Shown in pieces: positions 47,932-59,850 of a stretch of DNA of 64,000 nucleotides. The notes beneath the pieces were generated by a model. It ran no database searches and had not been told where the DNA came from. It saw nothing but the letters and a program-made list of their open reading frames with translations. The stretch covers positions 14,529,543-14,593,542 of the forward strand of contig CM052355.1 in assembly GCA_028551475.1 (NCBI GenBank), written 5' to 3'. Numbering within the stretch: position 1 is the first letter of the stretch; every line of letters starts with the position of its first letter. Source of the stretch: Casuarina equisetifolia. Taxonomy: Eukaryota; Streptophyta; Magnoliopsida; Fagales; Casuarinaceae. Both the position numbers and the translations under genes were made by a program.

Positions 47932-50900
47932 ATGAAGCGGGAGTTGGAGGTAGGCGATTTAGTCGGTGGGGGGACTTGCGCCGAGAAGGCTCAGGCGAGT
48001 TCTTCTTGTGTTGAGCTCTCTGGGAATAGCAGTAGTGATTGCAAGAGATTCAGAGGCTCCGTGGTGAATGGTTTGATTGTTTATTCCCGCGTAAGGAGGT
48101 CTCGGTTTAATTGGTCCAATGGGATTTCCAAGAGCGGGCAGAATGAGCCACTTCGGAGCTCGGAGAAGCTAGAAATCAATGACAATGGCTCCCAAATTGG
48201 AGTTGGCGACGGACCCACCTGCGAGTTTGGGATGCCCGTTTGTAGAGAGGTGCAAGAGAGTGAGCTAGTACAGTGTCCAGCCAGTGAAGGAGGCGCCGAC
48301 GGGGATGTTGCGTTGGTTTCTTCTGAGAGTATTGAGGGAAAGAATGATTTTCCCAAAGAGGAAATTTTGCAGCTCACGTCCATATCGCCGGTAAGACCGA
48401 AGGTCGAGCCAGCGATGGAGCGTATAGTAAGTTCAGCGGAGGCTGCTCAGAGTGAAGCAAATTTGAATTTAGATGGAGACGCAACGGTGGGAGCGACTGC
48501 CTCGAAGGCGCTGAAGAATAAATTGGAATTAAAAATGTCGAAGAAGATTGCGCTGAATAAGAAGCCAATGACCGTCAGGGAGCTTTTCGAGACTGGTTTG
48601 CTCGACGGGGTGACGGTGGTTTACATAGGTGGCAATAAGGTTTTTATGATACCCTGTCGATATTGTTTGATAATTGATGTTTGCTGACAATTCTAGAGTA
48701 TAATCCTAGTGTTTTGCCTAAGGCTAAAGTTGGTGGTGTTTCAGTCTCAGGGTTCTGGCCTGCGTGGTACGATTAGAGATGGTGGAATCTTATGCTCATG
48801 CTCTTCATGCAATGGATGCAGAGTTAGTATTGGATATAACTCTACTGTAGTTTGGCATTAGGCACTAGAGCGAATGATTAATGCATTTTACCTGTTTGCT
48901 ACCTCTCTCTGTATCTGTCTCTGTCTCTCTCTCTTCCCTCCCGTTATTGTAGATCATTCCGCCTTCAAAGTTTGAGATTCATGCTTGTAAGACATACAAA
49001 CGGGCGGCGCAGTACATTTGCCTTGAAAACGGGAAGAGCTTGCTTGACCTGTTGAGGGCATGCAGGGCCTCTCCTCTTCATACGTTGGAGGCAACAATTC
49101 AAAGCATCGTTGGTTCCCCACCTGAAGAAAAATATTTTACCTGTAGGAGATGCAAAGGTGGGTTTTACCTTATTGGTTCCAATTTATTTATATTTAATGC
49201 GGCAGATAAGTCGGCAGGATATGACTGTTGCTTGATTTCGGTGGCTTGTTCAACGTACCAGGATGCTTTCCTAGGTCTTGTGTGGGAAAAGTAGGTCTTC
49301 TATGCAATGCATGTCTGGATTCACAGGAATCTCTTGGTACCCCTGTTCAGGAAGATGCTAAAAGACTCAGGTACCTTTTCTTGACAAATTAGGTTTCCGC
49401 AGCTGCGCTTATGTCGCTTGCTTTGTGGGGTTCATTTTGCTAGGTCTCGTAATCATGTTTCTCTTTTCCCCCCGTAATTAGGCTTTTTTTTTTGTCAAAA
49501 ATAGCAAGCTTCAGATTCTATTTATCGCAGTAGACTTAAAAAAAAAAAAAGAAAAAGAAAAAAAAGGGGAAAAAAAGAGGAAAAGAAAAGCAACGGTCAA
49601 AAGGGGCATTTGGGGTCATTTGGAAGTGCGTGGGTATTTGCTTCTGCTACAACAGTTGATGCTTAATAAATTCTCTATTTTATGTCGTACAATGTGTTCA
49701 ACCAACATGAACTAATTTTCCAATTTATGGAACCATGTTTGTAAAGTGCGAGATTATGGGTTGAGTGATATCTCTCTCTCTCTTCTTTTTTTTTTCCCCT
49801 AGTGTATGTAATTGGTCTTAGTATTCTTCTTACAATATTCTCTCATATGCCTTGATTCAGGTTATCAACACCTGTATCGACCTCAAAGCCCCCAAGAACT
49901 ACTTCAATCTCTATTTCTCCACAAAATAGGAGTCAATGGAAGGCTTCAGTGTCTGACTCTTCACAAAACAACAGTGAATGGAAGTTGAAAACCAAGTTGG
50001 TGTCTTTTTGGTCTTGTTGGTTTGTTTTGCATACTGCTTATTAGTGATTAGTTTTTCCTTTCAGATTCAATGCCAGTACTTAATCTCTCGGGTCATGCTC
50101 TCAAATAAGATGGAATTTCCTAGAATAAAAATTCTAATGGAAAATGGGTCCTAATATTTAGTTGGTTTTCCCTACTCTTATGCAGATAATATTCTATTTC
50201 TCTTTCTATACAGCACAATACATGCATATGATTTTCTTTCTTACTCTTTCTTTTTTTCTTAACAAGCTTCCAACTGTGTTATTCAGGTCTCCAAAACGTG
50301 TTCTCTTCTCAAAGTCCTCCAAAAGTTCTTCTGCTTGTATTTCTTCAAAGAATAGAAGACCGTGGAAAATAACTGCAAAGTCAGTATCTTCTTTGGGTTT
50401 GCTTATTAGTTGTGTTTTCTGTAGCCTATTTCCTGGTGAGGAAATAATTTTTTGGTCCTTTGTTTCTAAAACCCCATAGAAGATAGCATGATAAAAGTTT
50501 TCATGATGTGTTCATGGGTTATGCATTTCAAGTAGGGACCTTTTTTTACCCTCTCCTTTGATTCTAATGCTTCTATTGGTGTGATTTTCAGGTCATCAAA
50601 GTCAGTTTTGATATCATCGTCAAAAAGTGCTCCTATGTGTGTCCCGTTGCAAAATAAGACTCAGTGGAAAATAACAACGAAGTTAGTATTCTAATGTCCG
50701 GCTTATCTTTTATAGCATGTTTGTTGCTTAAGTCTCTTTTCCTTTGTTGCCAGTTGATAATTACTTCTCTTTGTTGCATGATATTTTTCTTTTACTCAAG
50801 AGATCAGCGGTTGCATAAGTTGGTTTTTGAGGAAGATGGATTGCCTGATGGAACTGAAGTGGCCTATTATGCACGTGGACAGGTTGTTGAGATGGACATT

Positions 50901-53900
50901 TCAATTGCTTCCCTGTTTTTGTACTCTACTAATGCAGCATATTCATTACGTTGACAGAAATTACTTGAGGGTTATAAAATGGGCTTTGGAATATTTTGTC
51001 GTTGCTGCAGTCAAGAGGTACATTTATTACCTGTACATCTAAGTAGTGCATTTTGCTTGAATAGTTTTCATCTTGTTCATTTTTAACGTTCAGGTTAGCC
51101 CCTCACAGTTTGAAGTTCATGCTGGCTGGGCCTCTCGCAGGAAACCGTAAGTTTTTGTATGAGATATTATCCTGGTTCTTGAATTGCCTCATTCTTTTAG
51201 GTTCTATGATGGTGTTTGTGCTCATTTGCAGCTATGCATACATTTACACATCCAATGGGGTGTCACTTCATGAACTGGCAATATCGCTCTCAAAAGGCCG
51301 CAAGTATTCTGCCAAGGATAATGATAACCTATGCATCATTTGTGCAGATGGTGGGAATCTTTTGCTTTGTGATGGATGCCCAAGGGCCTTCCACAAAGGT
51401 GAAATATAAATTATGATAGCAGATTGAATAAAGTGTGGTAGTTGGCTGTTCACTTGTATGCACTTCTTTGTCCCATGTTGGAAGAAGGGGGGAATCAGAA
51501 CTTTACTCTAACATGGTGGGCCTTTTTGTCATTATACCTGGAAACAAGACATCCAAAGTTCAATTCTACCGGAAGAAAGGAAACAAAGGAAAGAAAGGAA
51601 AAAAAAAAAAAACTGATGTCACATTTGTATGATTTTAACTTAAACCTTTTGACTTTTTTCAATGCTAGTCCAACTACTCTATTGCCTGTCATGTCTATAT
51701 TTGCATCTTTTAGAGCAGCGACAACTGTGGTCGGTGGCAAACGGACAGCTTCAAATTGGCTTCTAATCTCTATGTTCAATTTCTTATCTATTATGCATTA
51801 CTCTCTACACATAATAGTTGTTGTTTTTTTTTGTCTGTCTGCCTCTTTTTCTAGGTTTTTATGGACTAACTGGTTTTCATGATCTTCATCTCTGATGGGT
51901 ATCAGAAAAGAAAACGAGCTTGTTTTATTTAATTCCAAGTTTCTTAATGAGACTTGAAGTCAATTCATTATTATTTGGTTTTTGCTTTAGCTGGGTTATT
52001 ATTTCTTATCACTGTATTAGTTGCCTCATGAATTTCACATAATGGTGGTCGGCCCCTGGTAGATTTTGATGTACAAACTTGTTTGCCTCTGCAGAATGTG
52101 CATCTTTAACTAGTATCCCTCGTGGTGATTGGTACTGTACATATTGCCAGAATATGTTCCAAAGAGAAAAATTTGTGGAGCATAATGAAAATGCTGTCGC
52201 AGCTGGTAGGGTTTCTGGGGTTGATCCTATAGAAGAAATAACTAAAAGATGCATCCGTATTGTCAAAAACATAGAAGCTGACATTAGTGGGTGTGTATTA
52301 TGCAGGTAATGAACAACCTTATTATTATTATTTTTTTCTCTAAAGTCTGTCGGAGCTTATGGGCTTTGGCATGATTTACATTTTTTTTTTGTTTGTAACG
52401 AGCTTGGATGCTCTTTACTTTTATGTTACCTTCATCAGACCATATACTTCTGTATGTCAATACTGTTTGAGACAGTCATAATTTAACAATTTCTTTAACC
52501 TTGCACATGCAGAGGTTATGATTTTAGCAAATCAGGGTTTGGTCCGAGGACAATTTTACTCTGTGATCAGGTAATCTCCTTGTTTCACATTGTCTTTTGG
52601 CGGATTGGAGCTGTTGATTTATGTTTGCATGTAGTATCATTTATAAATTCATTTTTTCTCATGACAAAATAACTGATTACATTTTACGACTCTTTTGTTT
52701 CACTATTGTGTCAGTGTGAGATGGAATTTCATGTTGGCTGTTTGAGGGATCATAAAATGGCATATCTAAAGGTGTGCAAGTAAATGATTACTATTTTGTT
52801 TTGTGTTTGGATTACTTTGTAAGAGCAACTCCTTTTTCCTATCCGGTGGACATGCAACTCTCTTTCTGGATCAAATTGTTGATGCACTTTTACAACAGGA
52901 ATTGCCAGAAGGGGAGTGGTTCTGTAGCATGGATTGCACTAGAATAAATTCTACCCTGCAGAAGTTGCTTGTAAGAGGAGCTGAAAAGCTCCCGGACTCT
53001 CTTTTGGATGTTATACGGAGAAAGCAACAGGAGAGAGGTTTAGAGTCCATTAATAACATTGATGTTAGATGGAGGCTTCTCAGTGGGAAAATTGCTTCTC
53101 CTGAAACTAGGTTCTATCTCTCAGAGGCTGTTGCCATCTTCCATGTAAGTTTACATTGGCTGTGTATGGATACTTCTTTTTTGTGAAAATCTAATTTTCT
53201 TCTCAATTTTGAGATTAATCCCAGTGTTATTTGAGATTATTGGATCTGAGGTATTTATTTAGTTGGATAAGTCGCGGTAGCTTGAATACATCTAACTTGG
53301 AGTGAATTGTATAAAAATGATTAGGGAAAAATTTATTTCCGTAACTGAAAACATTGGTGGTGAAGTGCTGGCTTCAAGGCATGTGTTTGGGCACTGTCTG
53401 AAATCCTGCTTGCTTTCCTGGGATCTGCGTTCTTGAGGCAGAGTAGCATGTTCAGTGCCTCTGGGTGCTGGAGGTTTTGCATTTAAATTGGGACTTAACT
53501 TTTTTTAACTTTTGGCAGCAGTTGACTGTTCGCTCTCAAACTTCTCTCTTTTGTGTGTTCCCCATGATCTATTGTATAACCACTATGACATATTATTGGC
53601 TACTGTAATGGAAATTCACATCTCATTCCTGGTCTCTAGAGATACATATGGAGTCATCTCTCTTTATTTCTTTTAAGCATGCATTGAGGAAAAGTGTATT
53701 TTGATTCCTATGTAAAAATGAGCTTCAAACAATATGTAATTATAAAGTTGTTATATCTTTATTCCAGGATTGCTTTGCTCCTATAATTGACTCAATTAGT
53801 GGACGTGACCTTATTCCGGCCATGGTTTATGGGTGAGATAAGATATTTTCATGATTATCAATGCACTTTCAAAGTACATGTTTAACCATCTTCGTCAAAT

Positions 53901-55399
53901 ATTTTTATTATATCAACTCAAGCACCTATCTTTTTCTATCTTTTGCTCTCTCAGGAGGAGCGTAAGGGGTCAAGAATTTGGGGGAATGTACTGTGCAATA
54001 CTGATGGTCAAGTAAGAACTAGTCTTTAATATCTTTTAGGTCTACTCTCTGTGTTGTCTCACTGGAGATAGGATAACAGTCTTTTTCGACGAACAATGCA
54101 GCTCATGCGTTGTATCAGCTGGAATTCTTCGTGTTTTTGGGCAAGAAGTTGCGGAACTCCCTCTGGTTGCAACAAGTAATGGTAACCATGGAAAGGTGAG
54201 AAGCCAGTTGGCCTGCTTGGCTGCTAATCTTTACCATCCAGCCCGGTGTCTAACAACACGTTGGTTTTTTATATGTTTACACAACCTTTTCTGTAGACAT
54301 ACGGTGGACTCTAGTTTTTCTCTTCTTTTGGTGGGTTTTAGAAGGTGAAATTATGCCCTGTAATATTAATTGGCAATTAGCACGTACCTTCACAAGCATG
54401 TAATTCAAATATGGAACTGGGGGTACAAGAATAGTTTATAGGATTCAGAACTTTAAAATGGAAAAACAAAAATTATTCCTCAAGTCTTCTCTTGATTTCG
54501 GATTTAGTCCTTAGGTATCCAATTTCAAGAACTAAATCCTCAAGTTTTAGCAACAAAATTTGTTCCGTTGTCAAGTTACCATCCTTGTATTTGGCTGCTC
54601 ATTTATCACGTGGGCAGTTTGTTTGTCATGTTACACTAATCATGTGGCACCAGATCACATGATGCACCAGAAAAAAATGAAAAAGAAAAGGAACGGAGAG
54701 GAGAAAAACTGTGGGGCATGACACAAGCGAATCACCTTAAATGACTTGGGTCACCTCAAAAATCAGCCTAGTCATACCCTTGATGACTTTGACCACTCTT
54801 TGGATTTATTTATTTATTTGGGTTTTGTTTTGTTTTGTTTTTGCTTTTTTTACGTTTTTGTTTTTGTCTTGTCCATGATACGATAGATGAAGGTCACGTG
54901 GTGCTAAGCCATGTAATTAAATCTTGAGATATTTGACCAGAAGAGTGTGTTCAGCCATGTCTATTGAACTGTATTTACCGGTTTAATTAATGTTTCTCTG
55001 GTACTTCTCTTATTTGTTACTTCCTGCATAATATTTCTCGGAGCTTGGTTTTTATGTCGTTGAGCTATGCCTTATTACAGGGCTACTTCCAAATCTTGTT
55101 TTCCTGCATTGAGAAGCTGCTGGCTTTCCTGAGCGTAAAGAGCCTTGTCCTCCCAGCTGCTGAAGAAGCAAAATCTATATGGACAGATAAATTTGGTTTT
55201 GAGATTATGAAACCTGACGAGGTATTCGAATATACATCCGCCCGTGCTTCTTTTCCTGTCCACATTTTGAATTTCCTTAATTCTGTGTTCCATGCTGCAG
55301 CTTAGCAAATACCGAAGAAGCTGCTGTCAGATGGTGACCTTCAAAGGCACTTCCATGCTTCACAAGATGGTTCCCCAATGTCGAGTCATCAACTCTTAA
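47932..55399 (+). CDS. PHD-finger acyl-CoA N-acyltransferase (IDM1-like; At2g36720/At3g53680 type)
   Basis: This nuclear chromatin protein combines Tify-binding domains, a PHD finger and a GNAT acetyltransferase fold, as in IDM1/ROS4, a histone acetyltransferase that counteracts DNA methylation. Twenty coding exons give about 935 residues: 47932-48639, 48745-48822, 48953-49157, 49262-49370, 49861-49995, 50287-50379, 50592-50681, 50801-50882, 50958-51017, 51094-51146, 51232-51398, 52095-52305, 52513-52570, 52715-52771, 52899-53144, 53768-53832, 53955-54011, 54102-54195, 55081-55221 and 55301-55399. All junctions keep frame. Tify-binding-like domains lie at about 220-285 and 485-560. The C4HC3 PHD lies at about 571-615 (CIICADGGNLLLCDGC), with a second Cys/His-rich stretch at about 665-735. 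The GNAT core contains GGMYCAIL, SAGILRVFGQEVAELPLVAT and NHGKGYFQ. Exons 5-7 encode repeated Ser/Lys-rich modules. Substrate and targets are unknown. Confidence 0.92.
49861..50681 (+). repeat. Three consecutive related exons in the PHD/acetyltransferase gene
   Basis: Exons 49861-49995, 50287-50379 and 50592-50681 encode similar modules of a basic/Ser stretch followed by N-(R/K)-x-x-W-K-x-(T/K). Examples are SPQNRSQWKA, SSKNRRPWKITAK and LQNKTQWKITTK. All begin and end in the same phase, with donors GTTGGT, GTCAGT and GTTAGT after an AA. This is the pattern left by exon duplication. From memory, eudicot orthologues also carry several such modules. Confidence 0.75.
54196..55080. other. Large intron 18 with a possible transposon remnant
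   Basis: At 885 bases it is among the longest introns of this gene. The part at about 54.43-54.70 kb repeats phrases such as CCTCAAGTYTT and GATTTAGTCCT / CTAAATCCTC, like degraded plant retroelements. No open frame or terminal repeat is evident. Confidence 0.3.
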
Positions 55400-56783
55400 T
55401 TATAAGAACTGCAGATTCAAAATCTTCTCTTGTTTTCTCTTTTCCGCCTCCCAATTGGGTTGGTTTCTGTAAATCTCCTCTGCTTTTGCTCAATGAAGTC
55501 ACTTTTCGAACTCATGTTCTTCCCTCTTTTGGTTCTTACAAAGAATAGCAGCTAATTCGAATGTACAACCTGGTGGAACATAGAAAAAAGAGAAAGTGGA
55601 GAAGAAATGATTGCCCATCATTAGAGAACACCGTAATTATCCAGTTCACTACTTCAGTTTCACTGCTTTCAGAATTGAATATGAACAGCTTCTGTTTACG
55701 TGTTATGATCAACACAATTGGGTCAACCTCATTAATGACAATAATAACAGTTAGGCGAGGTTTAGGTTGATGTTCCACCGAGTAGATCATGCAAAGATGA
55801 TGTATGCATCGCGTCTTGCATGTATATTTTAATAAGATCAAAATCTCTTCATGGCGTGGACCTCAAAGGAAACCCCACGTGATCATCTTGATGATGGCTT
55901 TTCCTCTTTTGGATTCTCCTAAGGGCCAGATTTCTTGCCACCAAAAGTTCGTCGCTCTCCTCATCGTGGAACACAATATAAACAGTTGCGGAATTTGGGA
56001 TAAAGGATAGCGGTCGAATCTGAGTTTTATAGGCAAAGGAGGCTTCGTGCCATTGGTAAAATTGACCTATAATAATGGAATTATCCTCATTCTTTTGATC
56101 TTGGGAGTTTTACAGTTCTTCTTTATAAGCTATTGATATACTTCGAGTTTTCTTTGGTGATTGAAATTCATTCTCTTGTATTTACCGATAACTTAAAGTC
56201 TTTTGATTCTCATATTTATACATTACCTTATAAACCTAATCGTCAGAAAAGATGATTTTATAACAAAAATTAAGAATAAACCCCATGATTCAGAACATCT
56301 AGAAACCAAAGCTCTGAGCATGTTTGAATTTTTGCATTGTCATAATTAGAGCCTCCTCCATTGCTACTGAGCCACCACCTGAACAAACGCACGCACAGCC
56401 CTTCAACTTTCGGTGGTTTCCATCATTGTAGCTATTTCCTTGGCTTAGCGTGTGAGTTTTCCTTTCCTCATTGCTGCCCACTTTTCTTTGTGTCTTCCTC
56501 TCTTCATTGCTGCCCACTTTTCTTTGTGCGTTCCCCTCTTCATTGCTGCCCATCTTCCTTTCTCTCCATGCAGTCACTTTTCAGAGAAAAACTTTCTGAT
56601 CTCCATACTTTTTCCCCTGAATCAACCCCTCGCCACAAACATCACTTGAAGATTAGTACATTTCGTATCTGCCACGCCATGAAGCACTAACTAAACCATA
56701 TCTCTCTCCCACTACACGAAAACCCCATCTTTTTAAACTCAATAATACAGTGCATTTCTTTCACCACTTGAAGAGTTTTAGCC
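55400..56783. other. Spacer between the PHD gene and the pectinesterase
   Basis: No further gene is supported. The first few hundred bases may hold the PHD gene 3' UTR. A CACGTGATC motif is at about 55876. The last 350 bases precede the pectinesterase and contain a 36-bp tandem repeat and a CT-rich stretch, but no convincing TATA box. Confidence 0.5.
56465..56565 (+). repeat. 36-bp tandem repeat upstream of the pectinesterase
   Basis: CATTGCTGCCCA starts at 56469, 56505 and 56541, an exact 36-base period. The first two units differ at only a few bases (GTGTCTTCCTC versus GTGCGTTCCCC); the third is partial. The period equals 12 codons, so long open frames appear on both strands, but nothing suggests they are translated. 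Confidence 0.85.
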
Positions 56784-59351
56784 ATGAGAACCAAAACACC
56801 CTTGTTCTGGTTCTCTGCCTTCGCCATTGCCCTCCTTTCTATTATCATCGCTCTCTATATCGTCCCTCCTTCCATTACTGGTACCGCCATAAGCTCTCAA
56901 GAAAGTTTCAGCCTCGCCATCTTCAAAAAGGTTTTCAAGCAAAGTTGTTTCGACGATTTTCTGTCATGTCTGTTACGTTTCCTGTCTAGACACCATCACC
57001 ATCATCGGAGGAAGAACAAATGTGCCAAGAAAAAATTTAAGTCTAGTCTCATACCCATCTACCAAATTGGCCTGGTTCTTACAGTCGATTCCGAGGGTTG
57101 TGCAAATTTTAGTAGCGTCCAGAAGGCAGTCGACGCTGTTCCTGAGAACAGCTCCAATAGAACTCTCATTATTTTTGATTCTGGCACATACAGGTCATTG
57201 TCCCAATTCAATTTTTTCATACCTTTTCTCTTTAAAATCTTGTAAAAACAGTGTTTACCAAGCAGAAACGAAACTCCAGAAATGAATCTGCATGCTAGAT
57301 ACATTTGCAGAAAATAAGCTTGATTACCAAATGTTGGCAGGGAAAAAGTGGTAGTGAACTCCAACAAGACAAACTTGATATTTCAAGGTCAGGGATATCT
57401 AAACACAGCTATAGAATGGAATGACACTGCAAATTCCACGGGAGGGACTGCCAACAGCTATTCGGTTGCCGTTTTTGCTGCCAACTTCACCGCTTACAAC
57501 ATTAGTTTTAAGGTAACTGATCATGTATCTTCAATATTTCTGTCCCTGAAACAAAAAAAGGATACTGCAGATTGCTTATTGTTGATTTCTTCCGTTTGTT
57601 TGAAAAGAACACAGCTCCGCCCCCAGCTCAGGGAATAGCTGGAGCGCAGGCGCTGGCACTTCGAGTTACAGGCGATATGGTTGCGTTTTATGGATGTGGG
57701 TTTTATGGAGCTCAGGACACTCTTAATGATCACCGTGGCAGGCATTATTTCAGAGAATGTTTCATCCAAGGATCAATTGATTTCATTTTCGGAAATGCGA
57801 GATCTCTCTACGAGGTAGCACTTTTATCATGAACATGCTTTTGAGTCTTCTCTTTAGTGTCCACTTTTTGAAAAAACTAGATCTTTTTTTTTTTTCATTG
57901 AATCTACCATCACAAAAGGATGTGTTGTGAAGGTTTTTCACAATAATTTGGGAGCATGTAAGGCTATAGCTTGTAAATCACAACTTCTACTTGATCATTG
58001 TAACAACCAGCGAGGAGGGAGAGAAAAGAGGCTCAACTGAGAAAGCACAGCCAAAAGAAAACGAGTTCGGTTCCTGAGCAACAAGGCCCTTTTTTAGTTC
58101 TTCCCCTTTGGGAAATCATCTCCGCTTGTCTATTTTATAACTTATATTACTTACAAGTTGTTATAAAATTATCTATAAATGAACAAATTGTCCTATTTTT
58201 ATTAGTAAATTTTAAAAATAAAGTAAGTTTTCTATTATGATATTAGAAATTATACTCAAATGAATAAGATCCTATCATGACATATAGTTTGGAAGTAGAG
58301 CATTTTTTTTTTCAAATAACATACAAAGCTTATAATTTCACCTCATGTCGACTATTATAAGGGTGTTAAGATGTTTTATATTACATATAATATACTGTAA
58401 AATCTTTTGTATATAGACAAGTTGTTTCTTCCTTATAAGCTAATTTTAAAAAAGAAATGATTTTTTTTTGACATACTCAAGTGTGTTTCCTAAGAAGCAA
58501 CATTTTTAAATCGGCATACTGTTTTGGCAGGATTGTGTCATTAACTCAATAGCAAATCCAGTCTCATCTGGTATTAGCGGCGCTATTACAGCTCACGGGA
58601 GGAAGTCCATGGATGAGCAAACAGGATATTCCTTCGTGAACTGTAGCATCAATGGAACTGGGAGAGTTTGGCTTGGGCGAGCTTGGGGACCTTACGCCAC
58701 GGTGGTTTTTGCCACAACGTACATGTCCGAGGTCGTCTCTCCGGACGGTTGGAATGACTGGCAAGACCCCACCAGAGATCAGTTTGTGGCTTAATCCTCA
58801 TTTTCTTTCCTTTTATTAGCTCTCAAGATGAATTCACTTTACATTTTTGCTTGTTTTCCCAACCATCCATATATCCAATTTAAATTTGTGAAGAAACTAA
58901 ACTAAAAATTTTGTCAACATGCCAGTAGTTGATTACTTGTCACTTACGATCTAGGTTTTCATTTTAACACTATATATTCCCAAGCCCCCAAACCCCAACT
59001 TATCTAATAAAAAGATAGAGAGAGAGATAGATAGATGTATAGGTACCTTCTAAGGCACATGGAAGAAAGTGGGATGGTGATGAAAACCCACTTTCGCTTC
59101 CGAAATGTGATTTCCATACTGTTTCTGATCATGATTTTGAATGCAGGACGGTCTTCTTTGGGGAGTACCAGTGTTTGGGGCCAGGAGCAAATCACACATA
59201 CAGGGTCTCTTACGCAAAGCAACTGGAGCAATCTGAAGCAGATCTCTACCTGAATACTTCGTTCATCAATGGAGAAGAATGGCTTCTCTGTGATCCAACT
59301 ATTTTTTCCCTTCCTCTTGAACGGATTGAAGAAGATACTCATACGTACTAA
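56784..59351 (+). CDS. Pectin methylesterase without inhibitor domain (PME15-like)
   Basis: Pectinesterases remove methyl esters from homogalacturonan in the cell wall. Exons are 56784-57193, 57341-57512, 57608-57814, 58531-58781 and 59147-59351, giving 414 residues. The fourth intron uses a GTTTGT donor and restores the family sequence DPTRDQTVFFGEY. A hydrophobic segment near residues 8-28 looks like a signal anchor. It is followed by a His/Arg/Lys-rich linker, with no PMEI pro-region. The catalytic domain shows AQALALR (substrate Gln), [15 protein letters not shown] (Gln and Asp), [16 protein letters not shown] (second Asp) and VWLGRAWG (Arg and Trp), so it should be active. Several NxS/T sites fit secretion. 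It resembles Arabidopsis At2g36710 (PME15), also next to a PHD/acetyltransferase gene. Confidence 0.92.
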
Positions 59352-59409
59352 TAAGAAATTATTATTTGTATGAGAAATGTAACTCAAGCAGAATGTTTGG
59401 GTGATGAAA

Positions 59410-59850
59410 GATTGAGACAAAATTAAATATGGAGTATTTGAATAAAGTTTAACCTTTCATTACTCAACCATTCGTTAAAAAATATATAGATAATCAACAA
59501 CATGGTACTTCATGATATTCAATAAGAACCCTTCAAAGTTCTGACCTTGGGACTGTTCATATAGCCATATAATATATAAAGCTCCTCTTAGCTTCACTCA
59601 TGGTTGAATCTTTTTTTGGTGTGTGCTGCAAGATTGACACAAAATTAAATATAGAGTATTTGAATAAAGTTTAGCCTTTTATTGCTTAACCACCGTTAAA
59701 ATATATATATTAATCAACAACATGATGCTGCATCATATTCAATAGCAACCCTTCAAACTTCTCACCTTCAGGGGCTCATATGTCCATTTCATGCTGTATC
59801 ACTCATGGTTGGCTCTCTTTTTGGTGTCTTAGGTACGATTTCTCTCTTAG
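59410..59850 (+). repeat. 222-bp tandem duplication covering the pectinesterase 3' end
   Basis: The sequence AGATTGAGACAAAATTAAAT at 59409 recurs at 59631 as AGATTGACACAAAATTAAAT. Homology then continues through TTTGAATAAAGTTTA, AATCAACAACATG, CCCTTCAAA and CACTCATGGTTG. The copies have diverged at roughly one base in seven by eye. The first copy carries the probable poly(A) signal AATAAA at 59441. Confidence 0.85.

Noticed and set aside
49262-49293. Reading 49040-49294 as a continuous exon ending in a stop
   Set aside because: Splicing at 49157/49262 restores the frame to GCFPRSCVGKVGLLCNAC, which fits the family; the stop is only in the unspliced frame.
56299-56690. Frames with 12-residue repeats upstream of the pectinesterase
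   Set aside because: They are created by the 36-base DNA repeat on both strands and have no start context or homologue.
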